Source: Streptomyces sp. A2-16
Lineage (GTDB): Bacteria > Actinomycetota > Actinomycetes > Streptomycetales > Streptomycetaceae
DNA: 64,000 bases
Assembly (NCBI RefSeq): GCF_018128905.1
Contig: NZ_CP063808.1
Coordinates: forward strand, 4,092,001-4,156,000
Direction: 5' to 3'
Shown: in pieces, positions 1-7,168 of the stretch
How positions within the stretch are numbered: position 1 is the stretch's first letter
How the letters are laid out: each line of letters opens with the position of its first letter
The notes under the pieces: model-generated
Databases searched by the model: none
What the model was told of the DNA's origin: nothing
Seen by the model: the letters and a program-made list of their open reading frames with translations, nothing else
Program-made: the position numbers and the translations under genes

Positions 1-968
1 ACCTCCTGGCCCTGCGCGGTGGAGAACCAGTTGGAGCCGATCAGGTGGACCTGCTCGTCCATGAGCCACTTCACGTCCACGGGCAACCGGTCCGCCACCC
101 CGCCCACGTTGACCACCCTGCCGCCCCGCCGGACGCCCTGCATGGAGTCCAGCATGGTCTCCACCGGGGCCTTGGCTCCCAGGGCGCTGATGACGAAGTC
201 CGCCCCCTCGCCGCCGGTGCGTGACTTCGCCCAGGCGCCGGAGGAGCCCTCGCCCAGCCGCATGACCTCGATCCGGTCCGGGGCCAGTTCCTTGACGCGC
301 TTGAGGAGTTCCTCGTTGCGGCCGGTACCGAGAACCCTGGAGACACCCGAGGCCAGCGCGAGGAGGGTGGAGGCGACCCCCAGGGTGCCGGTGATTCCGT
401 CGATCAACGCGACCTGGCCGGGGCCGGCCGCCGCGTACTTGAGCGCCCGGTACGAGGTGCCGATGTAGCCGAGCTTGCCGGCCTGTTCGAACGTCATGTT
501 GTCGGGGATGTTGACGATCGAGTGCTGCGGCGCCGTCATGTACTCGCAGAAACCGCCGTAGGGGTACAGGTCGAAGATCCGCTGACCGTCGCGGGAGGTG
601 CTGAAGTAGCCGTTCAGGGTGAAGTAGCGGCACCGGCTGAGCTCGCCGCCGCGGCACACCTGACAGCTGCCGCAGGAGCGCAGCGGGCTCACGTAGACCC
701 GGTCACCCGGCTTGGTGTTGAGCACCGCCTCGCCGACCTCCTCGACCACGCCCGCCGGGTCCAGACCGAAGATCGCGGGCAGTTGGGGCAGGGGCTGGTG
801 CGGGTACCAGGTGGGCCAGTTGTTGATCACGTTGGCCATGTTCGGCACGATTCCGCACGCCTTGACGCGCACCAGCACGTCCGTCGGCCGCGGAGTGGGC
901 ACGTCGACGGTGTCCACGGACATCGGCTCGCCGAGTGCGTGCAGTCGTGCAGCGAGCATTTTCGCCAT
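1..968 (-). CDS. Zinc-binding medium-chain dehydrogenase, C-terminus cut by window edge
   Basis: Medium-chain dehydrogenase/reductase, probably an NAD(P)-dependent alcohol dehydrogenase of the LacI-controlled catabolic regulon. About 322 codons are visible from the ATG at 968; the 3' end lies beyond base 1. The GroES-like half carries four closely spaced cysteines (CGSCQVC, then C after RGGELSR) that form the structural zinc lobe. The usual catalytic GHE motif is replaced by GLD (in FGLDPAGVV), and no third catalytic cysteine is seen, so the active-site zinc may be missing. A Rossmann segment follows (IDGITGTLGVAS). It sits 40 nt downstream of the CMD-like gene and is read in the same direction, so it is probably the last known gene of that operon. 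The substrate is not recognisable. Confidence 0.85.
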   Translation of the reverse strand, partial: MAKMLAARLHALGEPMSVDTVDVPTPRPTDVLVRVKACGIVPNMANVINNWPTWYPHQPLPQLPAIFGLDPAGVVEEVGEAVLNTKPGDRVYVSPLRSCGSCQVCRGGELSRCRYFTLNGYFSTSRDGQRIFDLYPYGGFCEYMTAPQHSIVNIPDNMTFEQAGKLGYIGTSYRALKYAAAGPGQVALIDGITGTLGVASTLLALASGVSRVLGTGRNEELLKRVKELAPDRIEVMRLGEGSSGAWAKSRTGGEGADFVISALGAKAPVETMLDSMQGVRRGGRVVNVGGVADRLPVDVKWLMDEQVHLIGSNWFSTAQGQE

Positions 969-1008
969 TGAAATACTCCGGTTCTGATGAGCAGTAAGGT
1001 GCCGAGAA

Positions 1009-1560
1009 CTATGAATGCGCGAACGGATTCGGGTAATTGTCCTCGAGGTCGATGTCGAGCAGACCCATGATGCGGACGCCGGAGTTGTACCAGGCAATGG
1101 ACAATGACAGTTCGACCATCTGCCGGTCCGTCAGGTGCTCGGCGGCGGCACGCCACGTCTCTTCCGTGACGTCGACCCGGAGCGTGGACTCCTTGGCGAG
1201 GCGCATGACCGCCTTCTCCGTCGGGTCGAACAGATCGGACGACTCGAAGTCACCCACGGCCGCGAGCTGCTGCGCGGTCAGTCCGGCCTTGAGACCGTGC
1301 GACTGGTGGTGTGCGACCTCGTAGGCGGAACGGGTCACGTGACCGACGGTCAGGATGGCCAGTTCGCGCAGCCTGGGGCTGAGGTCGGCGGCGCGCAGCG
1401 AGTTGGCGTAGGTCAGGAACCCGTCCAGTTGCTCGGGCGCGCCGGCCAGGGCGAGGAAGATGTTCGCCGTCGGTACCTTGCGTTCGGCTTCGAGCCGGTC
1501 GTACAGGGGCTTGTTCGCCTCGTCCGCGTCCTCGCGGCGCAGGTAGGGAACGCGTGCCAT
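1009..1560 (-). CDS. Carboxymuconolactone decarboxylase-family protein
   Basis: 183-aa all-helical protein of the CMD/AhpD-like superfamily. The segment around residues 66-85 (ELAILTVGH...YEVAHH) matches the core helix of the family. The CxxC redox pair of AhpD is absent, which places it with the decarboxylase/isomerase-like branch rather than with peroxidase partners. The ATG at 1560 is chosen because GAGGAGA lies 4-10 nt upstream; a longer reading frame extends into the neighbouring gene but has no other support. It lies 26 nt downstream of the extradiol dioxygenase, so it probably acts on a ring-cleavage-derived acid. The exact reaction is unknown. Confidence 0.85.
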   Translation of the reverse strand: MARVPYLRREDADEANKPLYDRLEAERKVPTANIFLALAGAPEQLDGFLTYANSLRAADLSPRLRELAILTVGHVTRSAYEVAHHQSHGLKAGLTAQQLAAVGDFESSDLFDPTEKAVMRLAKESTLRVDVTEETWRAAAEHLTDRQMVELSLSIAWYNSGVRIMGLLDIDLEDNYPNPFAHS

Positions 1561-1586
1561 GTCATCTCCTCGGGGGACGAAAGGGA

Positions 1587-2591
1587 TCAGTGGGCGGACT
1601 GTTCGAGCAGGAACCGCTCGAGAGTCATCGGCTGCGGCGCCTGGGCCGGCGGGAGCTGCTTCACACCCACGAAGGGCGAGGCCTCGAAGTACCACTTCTC
1701 CAGGGCGGGAAGTCCCCAGCGGACGTTCGTGCTCAGCGAGCCCGCGTCCCAGCGCACCGGCTCGACCTCGGTGTCGATGGTCTGGTAGTGGCTGTTGAAG
1801 ACCTCCACCCGGTGGCCGTCGGGGTCGCGGAGGTAGGTGAAGAGCATCCCGCCCGGCCCGTGCCGTCCCGGGCCCCGCTCCACCCCTTCGCCGTAGCCGA
1901 GGATGCCCGCCCAGTCGCACGCGGTGAAGATGTCGCGGCTCTCGGAGACCGTGTACGCGAAGTGGTGCAGGGCGGGGCCGGTGTTCTCCACGATCGCGAG
2001 GTCCAGACAGGTGCCCTTGCGGTACATGAACGCACTCAGCAGTTTGTCGCCGTGGGTGAGGTACTCGGAGTTGCGGAAGCCGAGTTCGCCGTAGAACGCG
2101 GTCAGTTCATAGGTGTTCGGCGCGAAGGTCTGGAAGTGGTCGAGGCGCTGCGCATGGGCGCCCTTGTAGTGCTCGAAGTCGATGTGCAGCCTCGGGCGGG
2201 TCTCCATGTGCGCGCAGAGCTCGAGCGGTGTACCGGCCGGATCGCTGACGTGCAAGGTGCGGCCCTGGTACGGCATGTCGACCCACTCCGCGGGCAGCCC
2301 CCGGTCGCGGAACCAGTCGTGGGCGATGTCGAGGTCCTCGTCGAGGAAGACCCGGAATCCGATCCTGCGGCAGGAACCGGCTCCCTCTTCGTCCAGCTCC
2401 AGGACGAGGCTGTGGTGACACGCCTCGGCGAGACCGCGCAGATGGCAGGTGCGCTCGTCCTCGTCGCTGACGACGAGCCCGAGGGTGCTCACATAGAAGT
2501 TCCGGCTCTCGGCCAGGTCCGCGACCGTGAGCCGGACGTGACTGGAGCGGGTGATGTTGAAACTGGGACGCAGATTGACGGGTGGCAGCAT
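1587..2591 (-). CDS. Extradiol ring-cleavage dioxygenase, HpaD/MndD type (VOC family)
   Basis: 334 aa with two vicinal-oxygen-chelate modules, the length and layout of homoprotocatechuate 2,3-dioxygenases of Brevibacterium (HPCD) and Arthrobacter (MndD). The 2-His-1-carboxylate metal site is visible as H152 (RLDHF), H210 (ALHHFAY) and E263 (GHRVEVF). The ERGPGRHG stretch near 238-244 is also family-typical. It should open a catechol ring next to the hydroxyls using Fe(II) or Mn(II) and O2. The FAH-family isomerase (6322-7101) and the CMD-like protein would process the semialdehyde. It is transcribed with the enolase paralogue upstream (60-nt gap). The substrate (3,4-dihydroxyphenylacetate or another substituted catechol) cannot be fixed from sequence. 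Confidence 0.88.
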   Translation of the reverse strand: MLPPVNLRPSFNITRSSHVRLTVADLAESRNFYVSTLGLVVSDEDERTCHLRGLAEACHHSLVLELDEEGAGSCRRIGFRVFLDEDLDIAHDWFRDRGLPAEWVDMPYQGRTLHVSDPAGTPLELCAHMETRPRLHIDFEHYKGAHAQRLDHFQTFAPNTYELTAFYGELGFRNSEYLTHGDKLLSAFMYRKGTCLDLAIVENTGPALHHFAYTVSESRDIFTACDWAGILGYGEGVERGPGRHGPGGMLFTYLRDPDGHRVEVFNSHYQTIDTEVEPVRWDAGSLSTNVRWGLPALEKWYFEASPFVGVKQLPPAQAPQPMTLERFLLEQSAH

Positions 2592-2651
2592 GCTGGTCTC
2601 CGTGCGCGATTCGGCTCTTGATTTCGATGACTGTAATACTGTGGAGCGCTT

Positions 2652-3962
2652 TTACGGTGCGGTCGCGGAAGGCGTGGAATCGGCGAATGCGAAGGCGGAC
2701 CAGCCGCTGAATTCCGCGGAATCACCGAGGGCCTCCTCTATACGCAGAACCTCGTTCCACTTCGCCATGCGCTCGGAGCGGGTGAAGGAGCCCACCTTCA
2801 ACTGGCCCGCGTCCCATCCGACGCTCAGGTGCGCGATCGTGATGTCCTCGGTCTCACCGGAGCGCGCCGACACGACGGTGCCGAACCCGGCGGCCTTTCC
2901 GGCGCACAGGGCCTGATGGGCTTCGGTGACGGTGCCCGCCTGGTTCGGCTTGACGAGGACCGCGTTCGCCGCCCCGTTGGTGGCCGCCGCCTCCACTCGT
3001 TTGGCGTCGGTGACGAGGTAGTCGTCGCCGATCACCTGGCAGCGGTGGCCGAAGCGCCGGGTGAACTCCACCATGCCCTCGTGGTCGTCCTCGCCCACCG
3101 GGTCCTCGACGGACAGGATCGGGTAGTGCTCGATCCAGTCGCCCAGCATGTCGATCAGCGCCGCCGTGTCCAGCGTGCGGTCGTCGAGCGCGAGCGTGTA
3201 GCGCCCGTCGCTGCCGAACTGCGAGGCCGCGACGTCCAGCGAGATGCCCACCTGGGTGGCCGGTGTGAAGCCCGCGGTCTCGATGGCGAGGGTCAGGGTC
3301 TCCAGGGCCTCCTCGTTGGAGTCGAACGCGGGCCAGAAGCCGCCCTCGTCCGCCACGCCCTGCGCTTTGCCGGCCCGGCGCATCAGGCTGCCGGCGGCCC
3401 GGTAGATCTCGGCCGTCCAGTCCAGGGCCTCCGAGAAGCTGCCTGCGGCGGGGCAGACCACCATGAAGTCCTGCACGTCCACGCGGCGGTCCGCGTGTGC
3501 GCCGCCGCCGAAGATCTGGATCTCCGGCAGGGGGACGCGAACCGGCCGACCGCCCGCCAGGTGCTGCCACAGCGGTACGCCCGCCGACGCGGCCGCGGCG
3601 TGCAGCACCGCCATGGAGGTGGCCACGATGGCGTTGCCGCCGAGGCGGCTGCGGTCAGGGGTCCCGTCGAGGTTCACCAGGTGCCGGTCGAGGGCCTCCT
3701 GGCCGGTCGCGTCGAGGCCCAGGAGGGCGGGCGCGATCTCCTGGTTGACCGAGCCGACCGCACGACGGACGTCGAGGCCGCCGAAGCGGGAGCCGCCGTC
3801 GCGCAGATCGAGCGCTTCGCCCTGGCCGGTCGAGGCTCCCGCCGGTGCGATGGCCCGCCCTGCCGCTCCGTCCGCGAGGTGGACCTCGACCTCGACGGTC
3901 GGCCGCCCGCGTGAATCCCACACCCTGCGGCCGTGGAGCTTGGCGATCCGCGTGTCTGTCAT
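2652..3962 (-). CDS. Enolase paralogue (phosphopyruvate hydratase-like), altered active site
   Basis: 436 aa, close to the normal enolase length, with the full fold: AGASTG loop (41-46), GGGAHADRRVDVQDFM (152-167), ADEGGF (204-209), VEDP (285-288), GDD (312-314), LVKPNQAGT (336-344), SARSGETED (365-373), LKVGS (388-392). Aligned by eye with yeast enolase, metal ligands D243, E286 and D313, the base K338, K389 and H156 are kept. Two catalytic positions differ: E168 is D165 and H373 is A366 (SHRSGE has become SARSGE). A housekeeping enolase would not be expected to change these. It is the first gene of the operon with the ring-cleavage dioxygenase, under a LacI-type operator. The ATG at 3962 has AAAGG upstream; a longer in-frame GTG at 3989 lacks a ribosome site. 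It may hydrate or dehydrate a modified phosphorylated (or phosphono) hydroxy-acid. Confidence 0.85.
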   Translation of the reverse strand: MTDTRIAKLHGRRVWDSRGRPTVEVEVHLADGAAGRAIAPAGASTGQGEALDLRDGGSRFGGLDVRRAVGSVNQEIAPALLGLDATGQEALDRHLVNLDGTPDRSRLGGNAIVATSMAVLHAAAASAGVPLWQHLAGGRPVRVPLPEIQIFGGGAHADRRVDVQDFMVVCPAAGSFSEALDWTAEIYRAAGSLMRRAGKAQGVADEGGFWPAFDSNEEALETLTLAIETAGFTPATQVGISLDVAASQFGSDGRYTLALDDRTLDTAALIDMLGDWIEHYPILSVEDPVGEDDHEGMVEFTRRFGHRCQVIGDDYLVTDAKRVEAAATNGAANAVLVKPNQAGTVTEAHQALCAGKAAGFGTVVSARSGETEDITIAHLSVGWDAGQLKVGSFTRSERMAKWNEVLRIEEALGDSAEFSGWSAFAFADSTPSATAP

Positions 3963-4114
3963 TGCGGTGCAACCTTTCGGAGTTCGCACGGGAGGGCGTC
4001 GAGCCTGCCCGTGCAGGGCATCGGGGGCGGATGCCTACGCGGTCGAGGACCTGTGGGAGGGACCATGCCGACGAAACGGCGCGGCCGGACCTTCTGGAGC
4101 GTCACCGGTCTCTC

Positions 4115-4130
4115 GTGCTATCGATAGCGC
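4115..4130. promoter_or_regulatory. LacI-family operator 1 (enolase-dioxygenase operon)
   Basis: 16-bp near-perfect palindrome GTGCTATCGATAGCGC upstream of the minus-strand enolase operon. A minus-strand TTGACA (4155-4160) lies upstream of it with CACGAT 17 nt further on, so the operator falls at or just after the transcription start, a classic repression position. The same motif recurs at four other promoters in the region. Confidence 0.8.
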
Positions 4131-4230
4131 AATCGTGCGAACCGTCGGTGACTCTGTCAAGGGGGTGAGGGGAGTTCCTCTCTGCTGAACGCGGAGCTCG
4201 CCCGCTTCTTTGCCGGAGTCGACAACAGCA

Positions 4231-4246
4231 GTGCTATCGTTCGCAC
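4231..4246. promoter_or_regulatory. LacI-family operator 2 (FMN reductase promoter)
   Basis: GTGCTATCGTTCGCAC, an imperfect copy of the shared palindrome. A plus-strand TTGCCG (4210-4215) is followed 17 nt later by GCTATC (4233-4238), so the operator overlaps the presumed -10 element. This argues that the reductase start codon is downstream, at 4363. Confidence 0.75.
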
Positions 4247-4362
4247 AACTCATGGCGCTCCGGCAAGTACTCCGGTGGACCCACGACCTCCTGGACGGAC
4301 GGACAGCACAGGCGGAGTGGGTCCACCGGGCCGAGCGCGGTCGACAGGAAAGCGAGCCCGAC

Positions 4363-4956
4363 ATGACAGCAGAGCCCTCTGCGGCACCCATGACCCTCAC
4401 CACAGTCGTCGCCAGTACGCGTCCCGGCCGCGTGGGCAGGTCCGTCGCGGACTGGTTCACCACCCGGGCCGCGGAGCGCGACCAGTTCGAGTCGCACCTG
4501 GTCGACCTGCGCGAACTCGCCCTTCCGTTCTACGACGAGCCGCACCCGCCCGCTCTGCGTCAGTACACGCAGAGCCACACGCGCGCGTGGAGCCGGATCG
4601 TCGAGGCGTCGGACGCGTTCGTCTTCGTCACCCCCGAGTACAACGGCGGCTTTCCGGCCCCCTTGAAGAACGCCTGGGACTACCTCGTGCTGGAGTGGCA
4701 GCACAAGCCGGCTGCGTTTGTCAGCTACGGCGGTGTCTCGGCGGGCACCAGGGCGGTGCAGATGGCCAAGCAGGTCGTGGCCAACCTCAGGATGCTTCCG
4801 ATCGGGCCGACCGTGAGCATCCCCTTCGTCAACGAGCAGGTCGACGAAGGCGCTTTCCGGCCCGGCAAGATTCACGAGGCGGCCGCCGAGCAGATGCTCG
4901 ACGAACTCGCGCGCACCGCCATGGTCATGCGCCGGCTGCGCATCGGAACGAACTGA
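4363..4956 (+). CDS. NADPH-dependent FMN reductase-family flavoprotein
   Basis: 197-aa flavodoxin-like protein of the NADPH-dependent FMN reductase family. It has the N-terminal phosphate-binding stretch ASTRPGRVG (after VV) and the TPEYNGGFPAPLKNAWDY segment diagnostic of the family. It could supply reduced flavin or act as a quinone reductase in aromatic catabolism. The ATG at 4363 is preferred because longer starts would place the LacI operator (4231-4246) and the promoter inside the coding region; AGGAAAG lies upstream. Transcribed divergently from the enolase operon. A strong terminator follows at once. Confidence 0.85.
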   Translation: MTAEPSAAPMTLTTVVASTRPGRVGRSVADWFTTRAAERDQFESHLVDLRELALPFYDEPHPPALRQYTQSHTRAWSRIVEASDAFVFVTPEYNGGFPAPLKNAWDYLVLEWQHKPAAFVSYGGVSAGTRAVQMAKQVVANLRMLPIGPTVSIPFVNEQVDEGAFRPGKIHEAAAEQMLDELARTAMVMRRLRIGTN

Positions 4957-4972
4957 CGCGGCGGCGGACGCG

Positions 4973-5005
4973 AAGGTGCCCGGAGCGCTGTGCTCCGGGC
5001 ACCTT
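4973..5005. terminator. Bidirectional hairpin terminator
   Basis: Perfect 14-bp stem (AAGGTGCCCGGAGC, loop GCTGT) between the convergent FMN reductase and lacI genes. The A and T ends on the two arms suit termination in both directions. Confidence 0.8.
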
Positions 5006-5064
5006 GGTGTTTCGTGCGAGGTGCTTCATGTTCTCGTGCTCCGGCACCAGGCCGTTCACGATTC

Positions 5065-5110
5065 CAGGCGATCAGGCGATCAGGCGATCAGGCGATCAGG
5101 CGATCAGGCG
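5065..5110. repeat. 8-bp tandem repeat at the lacI 3' end
   Basis: Five perfect tandem copies of CAGGCGAT (5065-5104) followed by a partial sixth (CAGGCG). The stop codon of the minus-strand lacI gene (5104-5106) lies at the edge of the array, so changes in copy number would alter only the 3' untranslated region. Confidence 0.9.
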
Positions 5111-6135
5111 GACCGGGACGGAACCCTGCCGTCAGGGGCAGCCGTGCTGCCGCGCATGACCAGGGACCCGGGGGAGACCGACGTGTAGGGCCCGTCGTTG
5201 CCCGGCTCGGTCTTGAGGCGGCGCAACAGCCACAGCGCGCACCCGGTCGCCATCTCCTGGATGGGCAGACCGATCGTGGTGAGCCCGGGACCCCACCAGG
5301 AGAAGCCGGGCTCGTCCCCGAACCCGACCACGGACAGCTCGTCGGGCACCTTCACGCCTTGCGCGGACAGCTCCTCCAGCACGCCCAGGGTGAGCTGGAT
5401 CGATCCCAGGACGAGTGCGGTGGGAGCCGCCGGCTCCTGCAGCAGTCGGCGCACGGCTTCGCGCCCGTGATGCACGGACGACGGCGGCCCCAGCTCGGCG
5501 CGTCCGGCGTGATCCGGGAGATCGCCTTCCCGCAGGGCGGTGCGGAATCCGCGCAGACGTTCGGCACCTGTGGGGAGTTCCTCAGGGCCGCCCAGGTAAG
5601 CGATGCGGGTGTGGCCCAGTGCCACCAGGTGGGCCGTGGCCCGGCGCAGTGCCTCGTGGTCGTCCACGCCGAACCACTGTGCGCCGAGCGAGGGGTGGCG
5701 GCGCAGCAGCTGCAGGTGCGGCAGGGTGCGCAGGAGTCTGACGGACTCGCTGTGCGGGCGGGCGGTGGGCACGATGATGACACCGGCCACCCGGTTCGCG
5801 GACAGCTCCCGCAGATGACGCAGCTCGACCATCCGGTCGTCGTCGGTCTCCGAGAGCATCAGCTGGAAGCCCTCGGCCTGCATGTTCTTGGAGAGCTCGT
5901 GGGCGATGGTCGAGTAGAAGCTGTTGCGGATGTCCGGGATCACCAGCGCGACCACATTGCTGGACGCGCCGCGCATCATCCGCGCCGCCCGGTTGCCGAC
6001 ATAGCCCATCTCGGAAGCGGTCCGGCGGACCCGGAACTTGGTTTCCTCGCTGATGCGCGCATCGTCGGCGAGCGCCCGGCCGACCGTCGAGACGGAGATC
6101 CCGAGGCGTTCGGCGATGTCCCTGGTCGTGATCAC
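5104..6135 (-). CDS. LacI-family transcriptional repressor of the catabolic regulon
   Basis: 343 aa. The N-terminal helix-turn-helix is canonical (TTRDIAERLGISVSTVGRAL, residues 3-22), followed by the hinge region (MGYVGNRAARMM) and a periplasmic-binding-protein-like sensor domain from about residue 60 (VVALVIPDI...FYS). It probably binds the five 16-bp palindromes found in the promoters of the enolase operon, FMN reductase, its own gene, the FAH gene and the hydroxyacid dehydrogenase operon. The effector would be a pathway intermediate. The start ATG at 6135 gives the standard LacI N-terminus. Its operator lies at 6183-6198, consistent with autoregulation, and a second operator 57 bp further on could allow looping. 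Confidence 0.93.
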   Translation of the reverse strand: MITTRDIAERLGISVSTVGRALADDARISEETKFRVRRTASEMGYVGNRAARMMRGASSNVVALVIPDIRNSFYSTIAHELSKNMQAEGFQLMLSETDDDRMVELRHLRELSANRVAGVIIVPTARPHSESVRLLRTLPHLQLLRRHPSLGAQWFGVDDHEALRRATAHLVALGHTRIAYLGGPEELPTGAERLRGFRTALREGDLPDHAGRAELGPPSSVHHGREAVRRLLQEPAAPTALVLGSIQLTLGVLEELSAQGVKVPDELSVVGFGDEPGFSWWGPGLTTIGLPIQEMATGCALWLLRRLKTEPGNDGPYTSVSPGSLVMRGSTAAPDGRVPSRSA

Positions 6136-6182
6136 GTAAGGGTCCCCTCCGTCTGGCGCGTCCCGCAGCCGTCACGTTCCGT

Positions 6183-6198
6183 ATGCCAACGATAGCAC
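6183..6198. promoter_or_regulatory. LacI-family operator 3 (lacI promoter)
   Basis: ATGCCAACGATAGCAC, the least symmetrical copy of the shared motif, 47 nt upstream of the lacI start codon. Its position suggests autoregulation. Confidence 0.7.
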
Positions 6199-6254
6199 TT
6201 GTGTTGCGCTCCGTGGTCGAGAAGGTGGGGTGGCGGGTCCAGTCGCAGCCTGTC

Positions 6255-6270
6255 ATGCTAACGTTAGCAT
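6255..6270. promoter_or_regulatory. LacI-family operator 4 (FAH gene promoter)
   Basis: ATGCTAACGTTAGCAT, a perfect 16-bp palindrome, 51 nt upstream of the preferred GTG start of the FAH-family gene. The centre-to-centre distance to operator 3 is 72 bp. Confidence 0.82.
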
Positions 6271-6321
6271 TCTTGAATGGGTCATGCAGCCGGCCCTGGC
6301 TGCCCAAGTGCGGAGGTGTCC

Positions 6322-7101
6322 GTGCGGATCGTCAGGTATGCCGTCGACGGCATGTGTCATTACGGAGAACTCGAACCCGGTGACGTGACCATCGCCAGAT
6401 TCGAGGGTGATCCCTTCACGGGATTGGCTCCTACGGACCGTGTGGACGAAGTGGGTGACGTCGTCGTTCTTTCGCCGGTCGATAAACCCCGTGTCTTCGG
6501 GTTCGCGTACAACTACGCCTCACATGTCGACGAGACCGACCGTGAGATTCCGGAAGTTCCCGTGTGTTTCATGAAGCCGAGCACGGCGGTCGTGGGTCCC
6601 GGAGACGCGATCGTCTATCCGGCGGACGGCGAACTGATTCATTTCGAGGGCGAGTTGGTCGTCGTCATCGGCAAGGAAGCCCGCCATGTGAAGCCTTCCG
6701 AGGCCCATGAGTACATCCTCGGCTATACGTGCGGCAACGACGTCAGCGACCGCGTCGTACAGCGCAAGGAAAGCAGATACGGCACGCTGCTGATCGGTAA
6801 GGGGCAGGACACCTTCGCTCCCCTCGGACCGGTCATCGCCACGGAACTCGACCCGTCCGCACTGGCGTTGACGACCCGCGTGAACGGCCGAGTCGTGCAG
6901 TCGGCGAGCACGGCCGACCTGATGCTCCCCGTTCCCGAACTCGTCAGCTATCTCAGCCGCTACCTGACCCTGCTGCCCGGAGACACGATCATGACCGGCA
7001 CGCCTGCCGGTGTCGGGCCGATCCGCCCCGGGGACGAGGTCGAGGTCGAGATCGAGGGCGTCGGTGTCCTGCGCAACCCGGTCGTGGCCGAGAGCCGTTG
7101 A
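6322..7101 (+). CDS. Fumarylacetoacetate hydrolase-family enzyme (HpaG/2-keto-4-pentenoate hydratase type)
   Basis: 259 aa when read from GTG 6322, chosen because GGAGG (6312-6316) lies 5 nt upstream; an ATG at 6277 would overlap the operator region. The C-terminal FAH domain carries metal ligands E109 and E111 (HFEGE) and D140 (GNDVSD), and the conserved lysine K160 (LIGKGQDTFAP). TGTPAGVG near the C-terminus is also typical. The family isomerises, decarboxylates, hydrates or hydrolyses oxo-acids from meta-cleavage of catechols, which fits the HpaD-like dioxygenase in the same regulon. It is a monocistronic unit controlled by a perfect LacI operator and closed by a strong terminator. Confidence 0.88.
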   Translation: MRIVRYAVDGMCHYGELEPGDVTIARFEGDPFTGLAPTDRVDEVGDVVVLSPVDKPRVFGFAYNYASHVDETDREIPEVPVCFMKPSTAVVGPGDAIVYPADGELIHFEGELVVVIGKEARHVKPSEAHEYILGYTCGNDVSDRVVQRKESRYGTLLIGKGQDTFAPLGPVIATELDPSALALTTRVNGRVVQSASTADLMLPVPELVSYLSRYLTLLPGDTIMTGTPAGVGPIRPGDEVEVEIEGVGVLRNPVVAESR

Positions 7102-7121
7102 GTGCCGAGGCCCGTGGGGTG

Positions 7122-7165
7122 ACCGAAGGGGCTGCCCACCGCAAGCGGTGGGCAGCCCCTTCGGT
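7122..7165. terminator. Bidirectional terminator between convergent genes
   Basis: 21-bp perfect inverted repeat (7122-7142 and 7145-7165) with only AA between the arms, between the convergent FAH and MFS genes. The ends are ACCGAAGGGG and CCCCTTCGGT. Confidence 0.88.
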
Positions 7166-7168
7166 GTG

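Noticed and set aside
2652..3962. Housekeeping enolase
   Set aside because: Two catalytic substitutions and a catabolic operon with LacI control make a central glycolytic role unlikely.
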